Assembly: GCA_913060565.1 (NCBI GenBank)
Contig: CAJXRU010000005.1
Span: 1-64,000 of the forward strand
Direction: 5' to 3'
Length of the DNA: 64,000 bases
From: an uncultured Gammaproteobacteria bacterium
GTDB lineage: Bacteria; Pseudomonadota; Gammaproteobacteria; Enterobacterales; Psychrobiaceae
Shown here: positions 54,187-63,100 of the stretch, in pieces
Numbering within the stretch: position 1 is the stretch's first letter
Layout: the number at the start of each line of letters is the position of its first letter
Notes under the pieces: model-generated
Databases searched by the model: none
What the model saw: only the letters and a program-made list of their open reading frames with translations
What the model was told of the DNA's origin: nothing
Made by a program: the position numbers and the translations under genes

Positions 54187-55602
54187 ATGAGTTTAATGAT
54201 GAAATTTGCTGAATTGGGCCTATGTCCACAAATACTTGAAGCTGTTGCAGCCCAAGGTTATGAATCACCTTCACCGATTCAAGCTCAAGCTATTCCTGCT
54301 ATTTTAGCCGGTAAAGATGTAATGGCGGCTGCGCAAACTGGTACTGGTAAAACAGCGGGTTTTACACTACCTATTTTAGAAAACTTAAGTAAAGGTAAGC
54401 CAGCTAAAGGCAATCAGGTTCGCTGTTTAGTGTTAACTCCTACTCGTGAGTTGGCTGCTCAAGTTGCTGAAAATGTTTCGCAATATAGTCAAAAGCTACC
54501 GTTAAAATCAACAGTCGTGTTTGGTGGCGTTAAGATTAATCCACAAATGCAAAAACTGCGCGGTGGTACTGATGTACTCGTGGCTACTCCTGGTCGTTTA
54601 CTTGATCTATACAGCCAGCGAGCAATTCGTTTTGATGAGCTTGAAGTATTAGTATTGGATGAAGCTGACCGTATGTTAGATATGGGCTTTATTCACGACA
54701 TTAAGCGCATTATTAAGATGTTGCCTAAAAAACGTCAAAACCTACTGTTTTCAGCGACATTCTCACAAGATATTCGTCAGTTAGCAAAAGGATTAATTAA
54801 TGATCCTGTTGAAATATCGGTAACCCCAGAAAATTCAACTGTTGATCGCATTGAGCAATGGTTATGTCCATTAGATAAGGGTCGTAAAACGCAAGCATTG
54901 ACCTTCTTAATCGAAGATAATGACTGGCAACAAGTGCTTGTCTTCTCTCGTACCAAACACGGTGCAAACCGTATTGCTAAACAATTGGAAGCAAAAGGAC
55001 ATAGCGCAGCGGCTATCCATGGTAACAAGAGTCAAGGTGCAAGAACAAAAGCATTAGCAGGCTTCAAAAGTGGTGAAATCAAAGTGCTTGTTGCTACAGA
55101 TATCGCTGCGCGTGGATTAGACATTGAGCAATTGCCGCAAGTGGTAAATTTTGATTTACCTAATGTTGCTGAAGATTATGTACATCGTATCGGTCGTACT
55201 GGCCGAGCTGGTGCAACAGGTGAGGCTATTTCGTTAGTCAGTAATGATGAAATGCAGCAACTTCAAGATATTGAACGCTTGATCAAAATGTTGATTCCAA
55301 GAAAAGAGATTCCAGGTTTTGAAGCAATTCACCGCGTGCCTGAAACAGAATTAGACACTCGTCCAATTAAAGCTAAGAAGCCGAAAAAGCCTAGAAAGCC
55401 AAATCATGACCATAAAGATGGCCAGCGTTCTGGTGAAAATGCACGTGGGCATAAGCCTAAGAGTGCTAATGGGCGCCATAAGCAGGGCGATGGCGGTAAC
55501 AAACAGGGAAATGGTGGAAACCCTCGCCGTAGTAATAATGGCGGTGGTAATAAGCCTGCAGGCGGCGCTAATAAAAATAGACGTTCACGCCCGCAAGTTT
55601 AA
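54187..55602 (+). CDS. rhlE: DEAD-box RNA helicase RhlE
   Basis: ATP-dependent RNA helicase of 471 residues for ribosome assembly and RNA decay. Motifs are Q motif [26 protein letters not shown] (about 48), Ia [21 protein letters not shown] (about 157), III SATF, and [12 protein letters not shown] (about 337). A basic, Gly/Asn/Lys-rich tail (about 395-471) is typical of RhlE and probably binds RNA. It is monocistronic, and no clear terminator was seen before the convergent VOC gene. Confidence 0.94.
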   Translation: MSLMMKFAELGLCPQILEAVAAQGYESPSPIQAQAIPAILAGKDVMAAAQTGTGKTAGFTLPILENLSKGKPAKGNQVRCLVLTPTRELAAQVAENVSQYSQKLPLKSTVVFGGVKINPQMQKLRGGTDVLVATPGRLLDLYSQRAIRFDELEVLVLDEADRMLDMGFIHDIKRIIKMLPKKRQNLLFSATFSQDIRQLAKGLINDPVEISVTPENSTVDRIEQWLCPLDKGRKTQALTFLIEDNDWQQVLVFSRTKHGANRIAKQLEAKGHSAAAIHGNKSQGARTKALAGFKSGEIKVLVATDIAARGLDIEQLPQVVNFDLPNVAEDYVHRIGRTGRAGATGEAISLVSNDEMQQLQDIERLIKMLIPRKEIPGFEAIHRVPETELDTRPIKAKKPKKPRKPNHDHKDGQRSGENARGHKPKSANGRHKQGDGGNKQGNGGNPRRSNNGGGNKPAGGANKNRRSRPQV

Positions 55603-55611
55603 GATAGCGAT

Positions 55612-56403
55612 TTAACCTACAGGTGTTAATAGCTCAATAATTGAGAACGTAGCACCTTGTGGGTCGTTAATGACAGAGAATCGACCCACTTCAGGAATTT
55701 GTGTTGGTGGAACGCAGATTACAGCACCTAGCTCTTGGGCTTTGTTGGCCATCTTTTCACAATCATCAACGGCGAAATAATTCATCCAGTGAGGTGGTGT
55801 GTCTCCCCACTCTTCAGTCATTTCTAGCATGCCACCTTCTTGATGAGATCCCACTTTTAACTCGGTGTATGTAATGCCCATCATGTCCTTGTCATCAAAC
55901 TCCCAACCAAGCACTTGATGATAAAATGCCTTACTGTCTTCACGATTAAGTGTTGCCAGTTCGCTCCAACATAATGCACCTTCTACATCTCTTACTTCGA
56001 TGCCTGTGTGTTGATTGGCTTGCCAGATAGCGAACACTGCACCATTTGGTTCTTGTAAAATGGCCATACGACCGGCATCCATTACGTTATGCGGGCCAGC
56101 AATTACAGTTGCGCCTAACGGCTCGGCAAGTGCGAGAGTGTCGTCAACGTTATCCACAGCAATATAAGTTAACCAGTTGGTCATTACGCCTTGTTCTTCT
56201 TGTTCTGGCATGCGCTGAAACATCGCGGCAACGATTTTGTCATTACAATGCATTTTTGTGTAAAACATGCCATCGCCAATATCTTCGTCGTCGGCGCGCC
56301 AATTGAATAAATCGCAGTAGAAAGATTTGGCTTGTTGCCAGTCGGCGGCTGTTAATTCTAGCCAACAGAATTGCCCTTGCTGTTTCTTGTCCATCGTTAT
56401 CAC
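55612..56403 (-). CDS. VOC family protein with two glyoxalase-like domains
   Basis: A 263-residue protein built of two tandem vicinal-oxygen-chelate domains (about 8-130: QFCWLELTAADWQQAKSFYCDLFNWRADD; and about 140-260: ALCWSELATLNREDSKAFYHQVLGWEFDDKD). It resembles the CFP-30B/SgaA type seen in actinobacteria and marine bacteria. Metal-ligand residues are not fully kept, so the activity is unknown. It is a single gene convergent with rhlE. Confidence 0.88.
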   Translation of the reverse strand: MITMDKKQQGQFCWLELTAADWQQAKSFYCDLFNWRADDEDIGDGMFYTKMHCNDKIVAAMFQRMPEQEEQGVMTNWLTYIAVDNVDDTLALAEPLGATVIAGPHNVMDAGRMAILQEPNGAVFAIWQANQHTGIEVRDVEGALCWSELATLNREDSKAFYHQVLGWEFDDKDMMGITYTELKVGSHQEGGMLEMTEEWGDTPPHWMNYFAVDDCEKMANKAQELGAVICVPPTQIPEVGRFSVINDPQGATFSIIELLTPVG

Positions 56404-56457
56404 CTTTGTTAAGAGTGGGAGTTTACACCCTAGCTGGTGAGTAAGTTGAATGCAAAT

Positions 56458-59400
56458 TTAAACGATTTCAACTGGGAACGAGATGCTAAATACGGTTCCT
56501 TGATTAATTTCACTGGCGCAGTTAATAGTGCCATGAAGTTGATTAGTAACGATGTTATAAACAATGTTTAACCCCAAACCACTGCCACCGTTATCGCGAT
56601 TAGTCGTATAGAAAGGCTCAAATATTTTACTTAAATTTTCGTGCTTTATGCCGCTTCCATCGTCAATTATCATTAGACTTAATTGATTGTTGGTTTGAGC
56701 AACCTTGATGTCGATTGCACCTTTTGTATTGGGGAATGCGTGAATGCTGGCATTAAGCACAAGGTTAGAAATAATTTGCGCAAATGAACCGGGGCAGCCA
56801 TTAATCGTTAAGTCAGGATCGCAAGATACTTCGATGGTGATTTGTTGCTGCTTAATAACGTGATGAATACTCGTGAGTATCTCTTCAATATATTCAGCCA
56901 CATTAAAAACGCGAGATTGTGATGAACTTTGATCGACAGAGACCTGCTTAAAGCTTCGTACTAGCTCTGCTGTACGCTCTAGATTGCGCATTAGTAACTC
57001 CGCAATTTCCTTAGACGCACCCAAATAGCTATCAAAGTCACTTTTTTTCATTTTTTGTTGTTGATATTTGTGGTCAATATCTTTATTTAGCTCGAGAAAG
57101 TGTGTCGCTGCTGTTAAGCCGATACCAACAGGGGTATTTATTTCATGTGCAACCCCTGCAACTAGGCCACCTAAACTCGCCATTTTTTCTGATTCAATGA
57201 GCTGCTGTTGCGCTTCTTTAAGTTCTTTAATTGATGACTCAAGCTCAGCGTTGCTATTCATTAATTGGGCATTATGCGTTATTTGGGCTTCTTCTAGTTG
57301 TTTTTTATCATTGATATCCCGCCACACCACGTGCACTGTATTCTCATTATTACGAATAATTTGTGTGAGTACTATTTCAACCCAAAACAGCTGTTCATCA
57401 GCTTTTTTGAAAACCCATTCAAAACGTTGTGAGCCGTCGCTTGAGCAAAGCTCATCGATGTTTTCTCTTTGTTCTGCAGATATTTGTCCATTCGGTTGTT
57501 GTACCGGCGATATATCGACAGGCGTTAAGCCAATGATTTGATGCTTGTCATTAAAACCCAGCATGGCAATGGCAGCATTATTACAATCAGTGTATATACC
57601 GTCTGTCATTAGTAGTAAGCCATCTGACGTATCGTAGAATAAGGTTTCAAAAATTTCTTTTTGTTCTTGCAGTTCAGCCATGCTTTGAGAGAGTTCGTCA
57701 TGAGATTGAGAGACTTGTTTTTTAGCAATTTTCACGCGGCGATAGCTGTGGAAAAATATCAGTGTAATAACGAAAAAAACCAGTAATATCCAATAAATAA
57801 TTTCATAATCGATGGCGGTTTTTATGCTGCGTTTTACCCACCGTTGGCGAATTTCATTATGAGTAGCATCATCGATTGATGTGAGTACTTTATTGATAAT
57901 CGACAGCAAGGTTTGTTGATCGTCGTGCACCATGATGCGATGAGAAAATCCTGCATCTAATTGACCGACAATCTTGAGCCGATGATAGCGTGTCTCTAAT
58001 TGAAATATAGCGACAGCCATATGGCCAATATATGCGTCGGCTTTTTTCTTATCGACTAAAGACAGCGCTTGAGCCATTGAACTTGTCTCGATGATTTTAG
58101 CTTCTGGGTATTGTTTTTTAATGAAATAAAACACAGGATCGCCCTTTGGGAGGGCGATTGTTTTATTAGATAGTTCGCTCAATGTATCGACAAATGAAGC
58201 GTCTTCTCCCATGACAATACCAAAGTTAAAAAATGAAAACTCATTAGAGATAATGCCAGACGAAGCGTGTTGCTCAATGTCGGTGATTCCGGGAATGAGA
58301 TCAATACGTTGTTGCTCAAATGCTTTAATAACACCCGGCCATGTTTGTTCTTCAATTAAGGTAAATTCAATACCAGTTTTTGCGCTAATAATATCTAGAT
58401 AATCGGCCATTAAACCGCTGAATTTTCCATTTTCTACAATGGACAATGGATGCCAATTAACTTCAGAAAAGCGAATTACTGGATGAGAGTCGAGGTAGCG
58501 TTGTTCTTGATTGGTAAACGCCAGTTCATTATTTTGATAATTGAGTCGATGATAGATAGCCGAAATATAACTAAATCGAGTTTGATCTCTAAAATGCTGA
58601 ATATTGGGGATTAAACTAGTACCTTTTAAACTGTTGTTAATATGTTCGTCGGCAAAGTAGACGTTGAGAAATCCCTGAGGTGAAGCAACTTTGTCGAATA
58701 TATTAATAATATCTTGCTGGTTAAAGTAGGGGGTAGAAGCTGTTGGAATAACAGACTGTGAAATAAGTTGTTGCTGATTATCAAATACATCTATTCGCTC
58801 GATATACGGAAGGCTAACTAAGGTGTCGAGTAATGACTTGAGTGGTGTTGGATCAGGAGAATACATGTGGTTGGCAATAATGGCTGAGAATAGTTGGGCT
58901 GCTTCGTTTTTATGTTGAATGACGTTATTAGTATACTGCTTAATAATGTAATCGTATTCTCCACTCTCCTTAATGTTTTTTAGTCCTCGATTAAATCTGT
59001 CGCGAATGTACTTATCTCTGAATCCAACTTGAGTCGCATTGCGTTTTTGAAATGGATAATGAAAACTAAATTTTTCAATTCCTTGGCTATTTTTGTGCTG
59101 TGCATGCCATGCAAATATGCGTTTATCGATAACTAGCACGTCACCTTCACCCTGTAAAAATGACGCGACTTGCTGCTGTTGAAATTTGTATTCACGGTAG
59201 TTGTCTGGACGAGTTTGCGGGTTAAATAATTCGTAATAATCATTACCAAGATATTTATAGGCGTCGACAAAAGAAAGCGTAGCTAGGCCGTCAAGTTGAT
59301 TAACTTCGTTAATGGTTAGGTTGTCGCTTTTTCTAGAGACAACGATATTTTCAAAAGTAACGAAAGAATCGGAATAATAATAACCATCGTTTTTTGCATT

Positions 59401-61143
59401 AACTGCAATTTTAGCGTCTAAATTGGCGTTGTTATTTAATGCTTGATGGAGCAATGGTGTTGAAAGGTATTGGGCGTTATATATTTCAATACCTTGGTTT
59501 TTCAGTACGCGATACATTAAATCATATTCAATTCCTCGAATTTTAGGGTGGTCTAATGTAAACGGTTCTTTGCCTAATCCAAAAGCAAGATTGAGTCCGG
59601 TTTTGTGATGAGTAGCCGTTAACCAGTCGTTGGTAATTATCTTCTTTCTGGACTGACTAATGAGCATGAGTGATTTGCTTAAGATGCTTTTCAGAAGCAG
59701 ATCGTTGGGCTGTATTTGCATCGCGATATGTTGACGTGACTGGTCGTGTAACGGAATAGTCTTGATGCCGTGTATAAAGTTGTTTTCAATAAATTGTGAA
59801 ATTAAATAGTTATCTCCCCATAAAGCATCTGCCTCATTGGCATTGAGAAGTTGTAATGCATGATTGTAATCATCTGCATAAATGATTGTTGTTTCTTTAT
59901 TTAGCTGATTTGAAATGTCTTGATAGCGCGAGTTTTTTATAATGAGTAAGCTCTTATTTTTCAGATCGGATAAATCGCTAATGTCGTTACGTGAGTCGCT
60001 AATAAATAAAGATGAGTCTAAGCTTAAATAATTAGTGGTGGTCGAATTCGTGTATTGAAAAAGGCTACTAGTAAAGTTAGCTGGGATGATATCAATTAAT
60101 TGATCTTCAAATGATTGCTGCAATTGTTCTCGGCTGTTATTAACCGCTTGAAATGAAAGGCCGGAGGTCTTTGACACCTCAGCGATAATATCACCAACAA
60201 TCCCATTGATAGCATGCTTTTGATTGGAAAAAAGATATGGCTTCCAAGTATCTACACCTACTTTTATTGGTGGGGCCTCGCTAATATAAGCTAACTCTTC
60301 ATCAGTAAATAACCGGTTATTGTTACTCGTGTTAAACCATTTTTCAGTTAACGCTGCTAGTTGTTCTTTTGAAATTGATGTTACGCCTTTATTTATGATC
60401 TTATGGAGCAAAGGCTGGCTGTTATGCGTCGCAATGGCTAGATTGCCTGTGTTGTTAATTATTGCTGCAGCCAATTTTAATCCCATCTTCTTTGCTTTAT
60501 CGCTATTAGCGTGCGTAAAAATAGTTGCGTCCACTCGACCTGAAGCGACTGCTTGATAGCCGGCATCAGTTGAGGGCAAGTATTGAATTTCTTTTGGGGT
60601 TACATGTTGTTTTATATAATCACTTATTAGGTGGTTTTTAAAAATGGCAATGCGTTTTCCTTCCAGATCTTGCAGTGACTTAATGTCATTATTGTCGTTC
60701 TTGGTGAGGACATGCTGTGCTGCAAAGTAATAAACAGGAGAAAACGATAGATACTGTTGTCGCTCTGGCGTTGGAGTTACTGACATCAATGCCCTTATTT
60801 TCCCAGCCACTAGTTCGTCAAAGGCTTGAGACCACGAACTATGGCGTTTGATTGAAAAATCTGTCTGCAGGTTTTTGTTAATTAACGCGATAAGTTCCTT
60901 ATTAAAACCGTCAACACGGCCTTGTTGATTGATAAATACAAAAGGATACCAGCTATGATCAGACGCAATTTCTACTCCAGGATTAGCAGCTAGCCATTGA
61001 CGCTCTTTGGGGGTTAATAATGAAGGATTATGATGATGTAAGGTAGGAGTAACGAGCGATTGCTGATTCACAGAAGCAGCTGCTGTATTAACAGTACTTA
61101 ACAGGGCAATAATGCTTAGCAGTGACAACAAGAAAGTTTTCAT
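56458..61143 (-). CDS. Giant orphan hybrid sensor: four solute-binding domains, PAS and histidine kinase
   Basis: A 1561-residue inner-membrane sensor kinase. Signal peptide about 1-24. Periplasmic SBP_bac_3-like domains are predicted at about 50-272 (PGVEIASDHSWYPFVF), 288-505 (IKVGVDTWKPYLFS), 514-745 (LNLAFGLGKEPFTL) and 885-1105 (IRFSEVNWHPLSI). An unassigned 750-875 segment precedes the fourth. Transmembrane helix about 1111-1132, coiled coil, PAS about 1160-1275, H-box GLVAGVAHEINTPVGIG (His 1333), N box NLVLNASIHA, G1 DDGSGI, G2 GGSGLGL. There is no receiver domain and no adjacent regulator. A long inverted repeat lies in its promoter region. Confidence 0.92.
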   Translation of the reverse strand: MKTFLLSLLSIIALLSTVNTAAASVNQQSLVTPTLHHHNPSLLTPKERQWLAANPGVEIASDHSWYPFVFINQQGRVDGFNKELIALINKNLQTDFSIKRHSSWSQAFDELVAGKIRALMSVTPTPERQQYLSFSPVYYFAAQHVLTKNDNNDIKSLQDLEGKRIAIFKNHLISDYIKQHVTPKEIQYLPSTDAGYQAVASGRVDATIFTHANSDKAKKMGLKLAAAIINNTGNLAIATHNSQPLLHKIINKGVTSISKEQLAALTEKWFNTSNNNRLFTDEELAYISEAPPIKVGVDTWKPYLFSNQKHAINGIVGDIIAEVSKTSGLSFQAVNNSREQLQQSFEDQLIDIIPANFTSSLFQYTNSTTTNYLSLDSSLFISDSRNDISDLSDLKNKSLLIIKNSRYQDISNQLNKETTIIYADDYNHALQLLNANEADALWGDNYLISQFIENNFIHGIKTIPLHDQSRQHIAMQIQPNDLLLKSILSKSLMLISQSRKKIITNDWLTATHHKTGLNLAFGLGKEPFTLDHPKIRGIEYDLMYRVLKNQGIEIYNAQYLSTPLLHQALNNNANLDAKIAVNAKNDGYYYSDSFVTFENIVVSRKSDNLTINEVNQLDGLATLSFVDAYKYLGNDYYELFNPQTRPDNYREYKFQQQQVASFLQGEGDVLVIDKRIFAWHAQHKNSQGIEKFSFHYPFQKRNATQVGFRDKYIRDRFNRGLKNIKESGEYDYIIKQYTNNVIQHKNEAAQLFSAIIANHMYSPDPTPLKSLLDTLVSLPYIERIDVFDNQQQLISQSVIPTASTPYFNQQDIINIFDKVASPQGFLNVYFADEHINNSLKGTSLIPNIQHFRDQTRFSYISAIYHRLNYQNNELAFTNQEQRYLDSHPVIRFSEVNWHPLSIVENGKFSGLMADYLDIISAKTGIEFTLIEEQTWPGVIKAFEQQRIDLIPGITDIEQHASSGIISNEFSFFNFGIVMGEDASFVDTLSELSNKTIALPKGDPVFYFIKKQYPEAKIIETSSMAQALSLVDKKKADAYIGHMAVAIFQLETRYHRLKIVGQLDAGFSHRIMVHDDQQTLLSIINKVLTSIDDATHNEIRQRWVKRSIKTAIDYEIIYWILLVFFVITLIFFHSYRRVKIAKKQVSQSHDELSQSMAELQEQKEIFETLFYDTSDGLLLMTDGIYTDCNNAAIAMLGFNDKHQIIGLTPVDISPVQQPNGQISAEQRENIDELCSSDGSQRFEWVFKKADEQLFWVEIVLTQIIRNNENTVHVVWRDINDKKQLEEAQITHNAQLMNSNAELESSIKELKEAQQQLIESEKMASLGGLVAGVAHEINTPVGIGLTAATHFLELNKDIDHKYQQQKMKKSDFDSYLGASKEIAELLMRNLERTAELVRSFKQVSVDQSSSQSRVFNVAEYIEEILTSIHHVIKQQQITIEVSCDPDLTINGCPGSFAQIISNLVLNASIHAFPNTKGAIDIKVAQTNNQLSLMIIDDGSGIKHENLSKIFEPFYTTNRDNGGSGLGLNIVYNIVTNQLHGTINCASEINQGTVFSISFPVEIV

Positions 61144-61157
61144 GAATTGCCCAGATA

Positions 61158-61204
61158 ATGGTTAACGAAAATACAATTGAATTTTAAGTATAGTCGTTAA
61201 CCAT
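61158..61204. promoter_or_regulatory. Long-spaced inverted repeat upstream of the giant kinase gene
   Basis: ATGGTTAACGA (61158-61168) and TCGTTAACCAT (61194-61204) are perfect 11-bp inverted arms with a 25-base spacer. They start 15 bp before the kinase ATG and end before the dapB stop. This could be a dimer-of-dimers operator or an mRNA hairpin in the leader; there is no T-tract. Confidence 0.65.
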
Positions 61205-61227
61205 GAATACGCAGGGCGCAGCGCAGA

Positions 61228-61959
61228 TTAATCCATCAAGTGCTCTAATCCATAGACAAGCGCGTTACGTTCAACTACTTTCTTACAGGCCAATACAACA
61301 CCAGGCATAAAAGACTCGCGGTGTTGGGAGTTGTGTTCAATCTTCAGTGTTTCACTCAAGCCACCAAAGAATACGGTTTGCTGAGCAACAACGCCCGGTA
61401 GACGAATTGAGTGGAGTTTAACGCCGTGTAATTGTGCGCCGCGAGCACCTTCAAATAGCTCTTTGTCGCTGGTGGTTTGCGGTGTGCCGGTACGTGCTTG
61501 GGCAATCATTTCCGCGGTGCGCAACCCAGTGCCTGATGGACTTTCTTCTTTTTGTGGACTGTGGGCTTCAATAACTTCAACATCGGGTAGATATTTAGCT
61601 GCTTCGGCAGAGAATTTCATCATTAGTACTGCGCCGACACTAAAGTTAGGGGCAATTAAACCGCCTAGTCGTTTGTCTTGAGATAATGCTTGTAGCTCTT
61701 GTACTTGGCTTTCTAAAAATCCACTGGTACCGATAACAGGACAAGCACCATTATTTAGAATGGTCTTTGTATTGTCGTAACCTGCTGATGCGGCCGTAAA
61801 GTCTACGACCACTTGAGGTCTTAAACGTGTAATGGTTGCTGCTAAGTCGTCTTGATAATCAATTTCGCCTACTAAATTTAAAGCAGGATCGTTATTAATA
61901 GCACTAACTGCTTCTTTTCCCATGCGCCCATTGGCGCCGTTTACTAATACGTTAATCAT
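61228..61959 (-). CDS. dapB: 4-hydroxy-tetrahydrodipicolinate reductase, Firmicutes-like DapB
   Basis: NAD(P)H-dependent reductase of the lysine/diaminopimelate pathway, 243 residues (E. coli 273). The Rossmann motif is VNGANGRMGKEAV (about 6-18). GTSGF and APNFSVGAVLMMKFS follow, then the active site EAHSPQKEESPSGTG (about 136), with the first His and the Lys kept but the usual second His replaced by Ser. GARGAQLHGVKLHSIRLPGVV and the end ALVYGLEHLMD resemble Bacillus-type DapB as I recall it. It lies 7 bp after the aminotransferase gene in an operon with ilvA, so it may be a second, transferred copy. Confidence 0.88.
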   Translation of the reverse strand: MINVLVNGANGRMGKEAVSAINNDPALNLVGEIDYQDDLAATITRLRPQVVVDFTAASAGYDNTKTILNNGACPVIGTSGFLESQVQELQALSQDKRLGGLIAPNFSVGAVLMMKFSAEAAKYLPDVEVIEAHSPQKEESPSGTGLRTAEMIAQARTGTPQTTSDKELFEGARGAQLHGVKLHSIRLPGVVAQQTVFFGGLSETLKIEHNSQHRESFMPGVVLACKKVVERNALVYGLEHLMD

Positions 61960-61966
61960 TGTCGTG

Positions 61967-63088
61967 TTATTTACCTAATGCAGATTTTAGTGCCGCTAAA
62001 CATAACGCGACATTTTCGTTGCGCGCCGCGTAGCCCATCAAACCAATGCGCCATGCTTTACCAGCGAGTGCGCCTAAGCCTGCACCAATTTCTAAGTTAT
62101 AGTCATTTAGTAATGTTCCGCGAATGGCTGCATCATCAGCACCTTCTGGAATTACTACGGTGTTTAATTGTGGTAGTCGATGCGCTTCATCAACAATAAA
62201 CTCAATACCCATTTCAGTTAAGCCAGCCTTGAGTTTTTCGTGCTGTGCTTGGTGGCGAGCCCATGCGTTCTCTAAACCTTCTTCTTGTAGCATAACTAGC
62301 GACTCATGTAGTGCATATAACGAGTTTACAGGAGCCGTATGATGATAACTACGCTTTCCTTGGCCACTCCAATAACTCATCACCAGCGTTTGGTCTAGGA
62401 ACCAGCTTGGTACTTTACCATCACGTTGACTTAATTTTTCAATGGCACGTGGGCCAAAACTCACAGGGGAAATGCCCGGAACACAAGATAAACATTTTTG
62501 GCTGCCTGAATAAATGGCGTCTATACCCCATTCATCGACGCGTAATTCGACGCCACCTAATGACGTTACTGCATCAACGATAGTCAGTGCATCGTGTTCT
62601 TGCGCTAGTGCACATAAGGTTTTTGCATCAGATAATGCACCCGTTGATGTCTCGGCATGAACAAAGGCTAAAAACTTAGCATCAGGATGATCTTGTAGCG
62701 CCTGTGTTACTTTATCAACAGAAACAGGGTGACCCCACTCGTCATTAATCACAACAGCTGTAGCGCCTAAACGCTCTACATTTTCCACCATACGCATGCC
62801 AAACACACCGTTTACACAAACAATCACTTTGTCTTGGGGCTCAACTAAGTTAACAAAACAGGTTTCCATGCCTGCACTACCAGGTGCTGATACCGCAATA
62901 GTAAACTCGTTTTTAGTTTGAAATGCATACTGAAGGAGACTTTTTACTTCATCCATCATTCCAACAAACTCTGGATCTAAATGACCAATAGTAGGACGGC
63001 CTAATGCTTGTAAAACGCGTGGCGATACATCACTTGGCCCTGGACCCATTAACGTGCGCGGCGTTGGATGAAATGATGAAATAGTCAT
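61967..63088 (-). CDS. Class V aminotransferase (alanine/serine-glyoxylate aminotransferase family)
   Basis: A 373-residue PLP enzyme. The family N terminus is TPRTLMGPGPSDVSPRVLQALGRPTIGHLDPEF. The PLP-binding region is VNGVFGMRMVENVERLG, AETSTGALSD and DAVTSLGGVELRVDEWGIDAIYSGSQKCLSCVPGISPVSFG, with the Schiff-base Lys at about 197. Family members move amino groups between alanine or serine and glyoxylate or pyruvate. It stands between ilvA (12 bp upstream) and dapB (7 bp downstream), so all three are cotranscribed. The physiological substrate pair is not certain. Confidence 0.9.
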   Translation of the reverse strand: MTISSFHPTPRTLMGPGPSDVSPRVLQALGRPTIGHLDPEFVGMMDEVKSLLQYAFQTKNEFTIAVSAPGSAGMETCFVNLVEPQDKVIVCVNGVFGMRMVENVERLGATAVVINDEWGHPVSVDKVTQALQDHPDAKFLAFVHAETSTGALSDAKTLCALAQEHDALTIVDAVTSLGGVELRVDEWGIDAIYSGSQKCLSCVPGISPVSFGPRAIEKLSQRDGKVPSWFLDQTLVMSYWSGQGKRSYHHTAPVNSLYALHESLVMLQEEGLENAWARHQAQHEKLKAGLTEMGIEFIVDEAHRLPQLNTVVIPEGADDAAIRGTLLNDYNLEIGAGLGALAGKAWRIGLMGYAARNENVALCLAALKSALGK

Positions 63089-63100
63089 GAATTAAGTCCT

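Noticed and set aside
57068-57541. 157-codon frame opposite the giant kinase
   Set aside because: Antisense to the PAS/H-box coding region. Its Ser/Cys-rich composition is a frame shadow.
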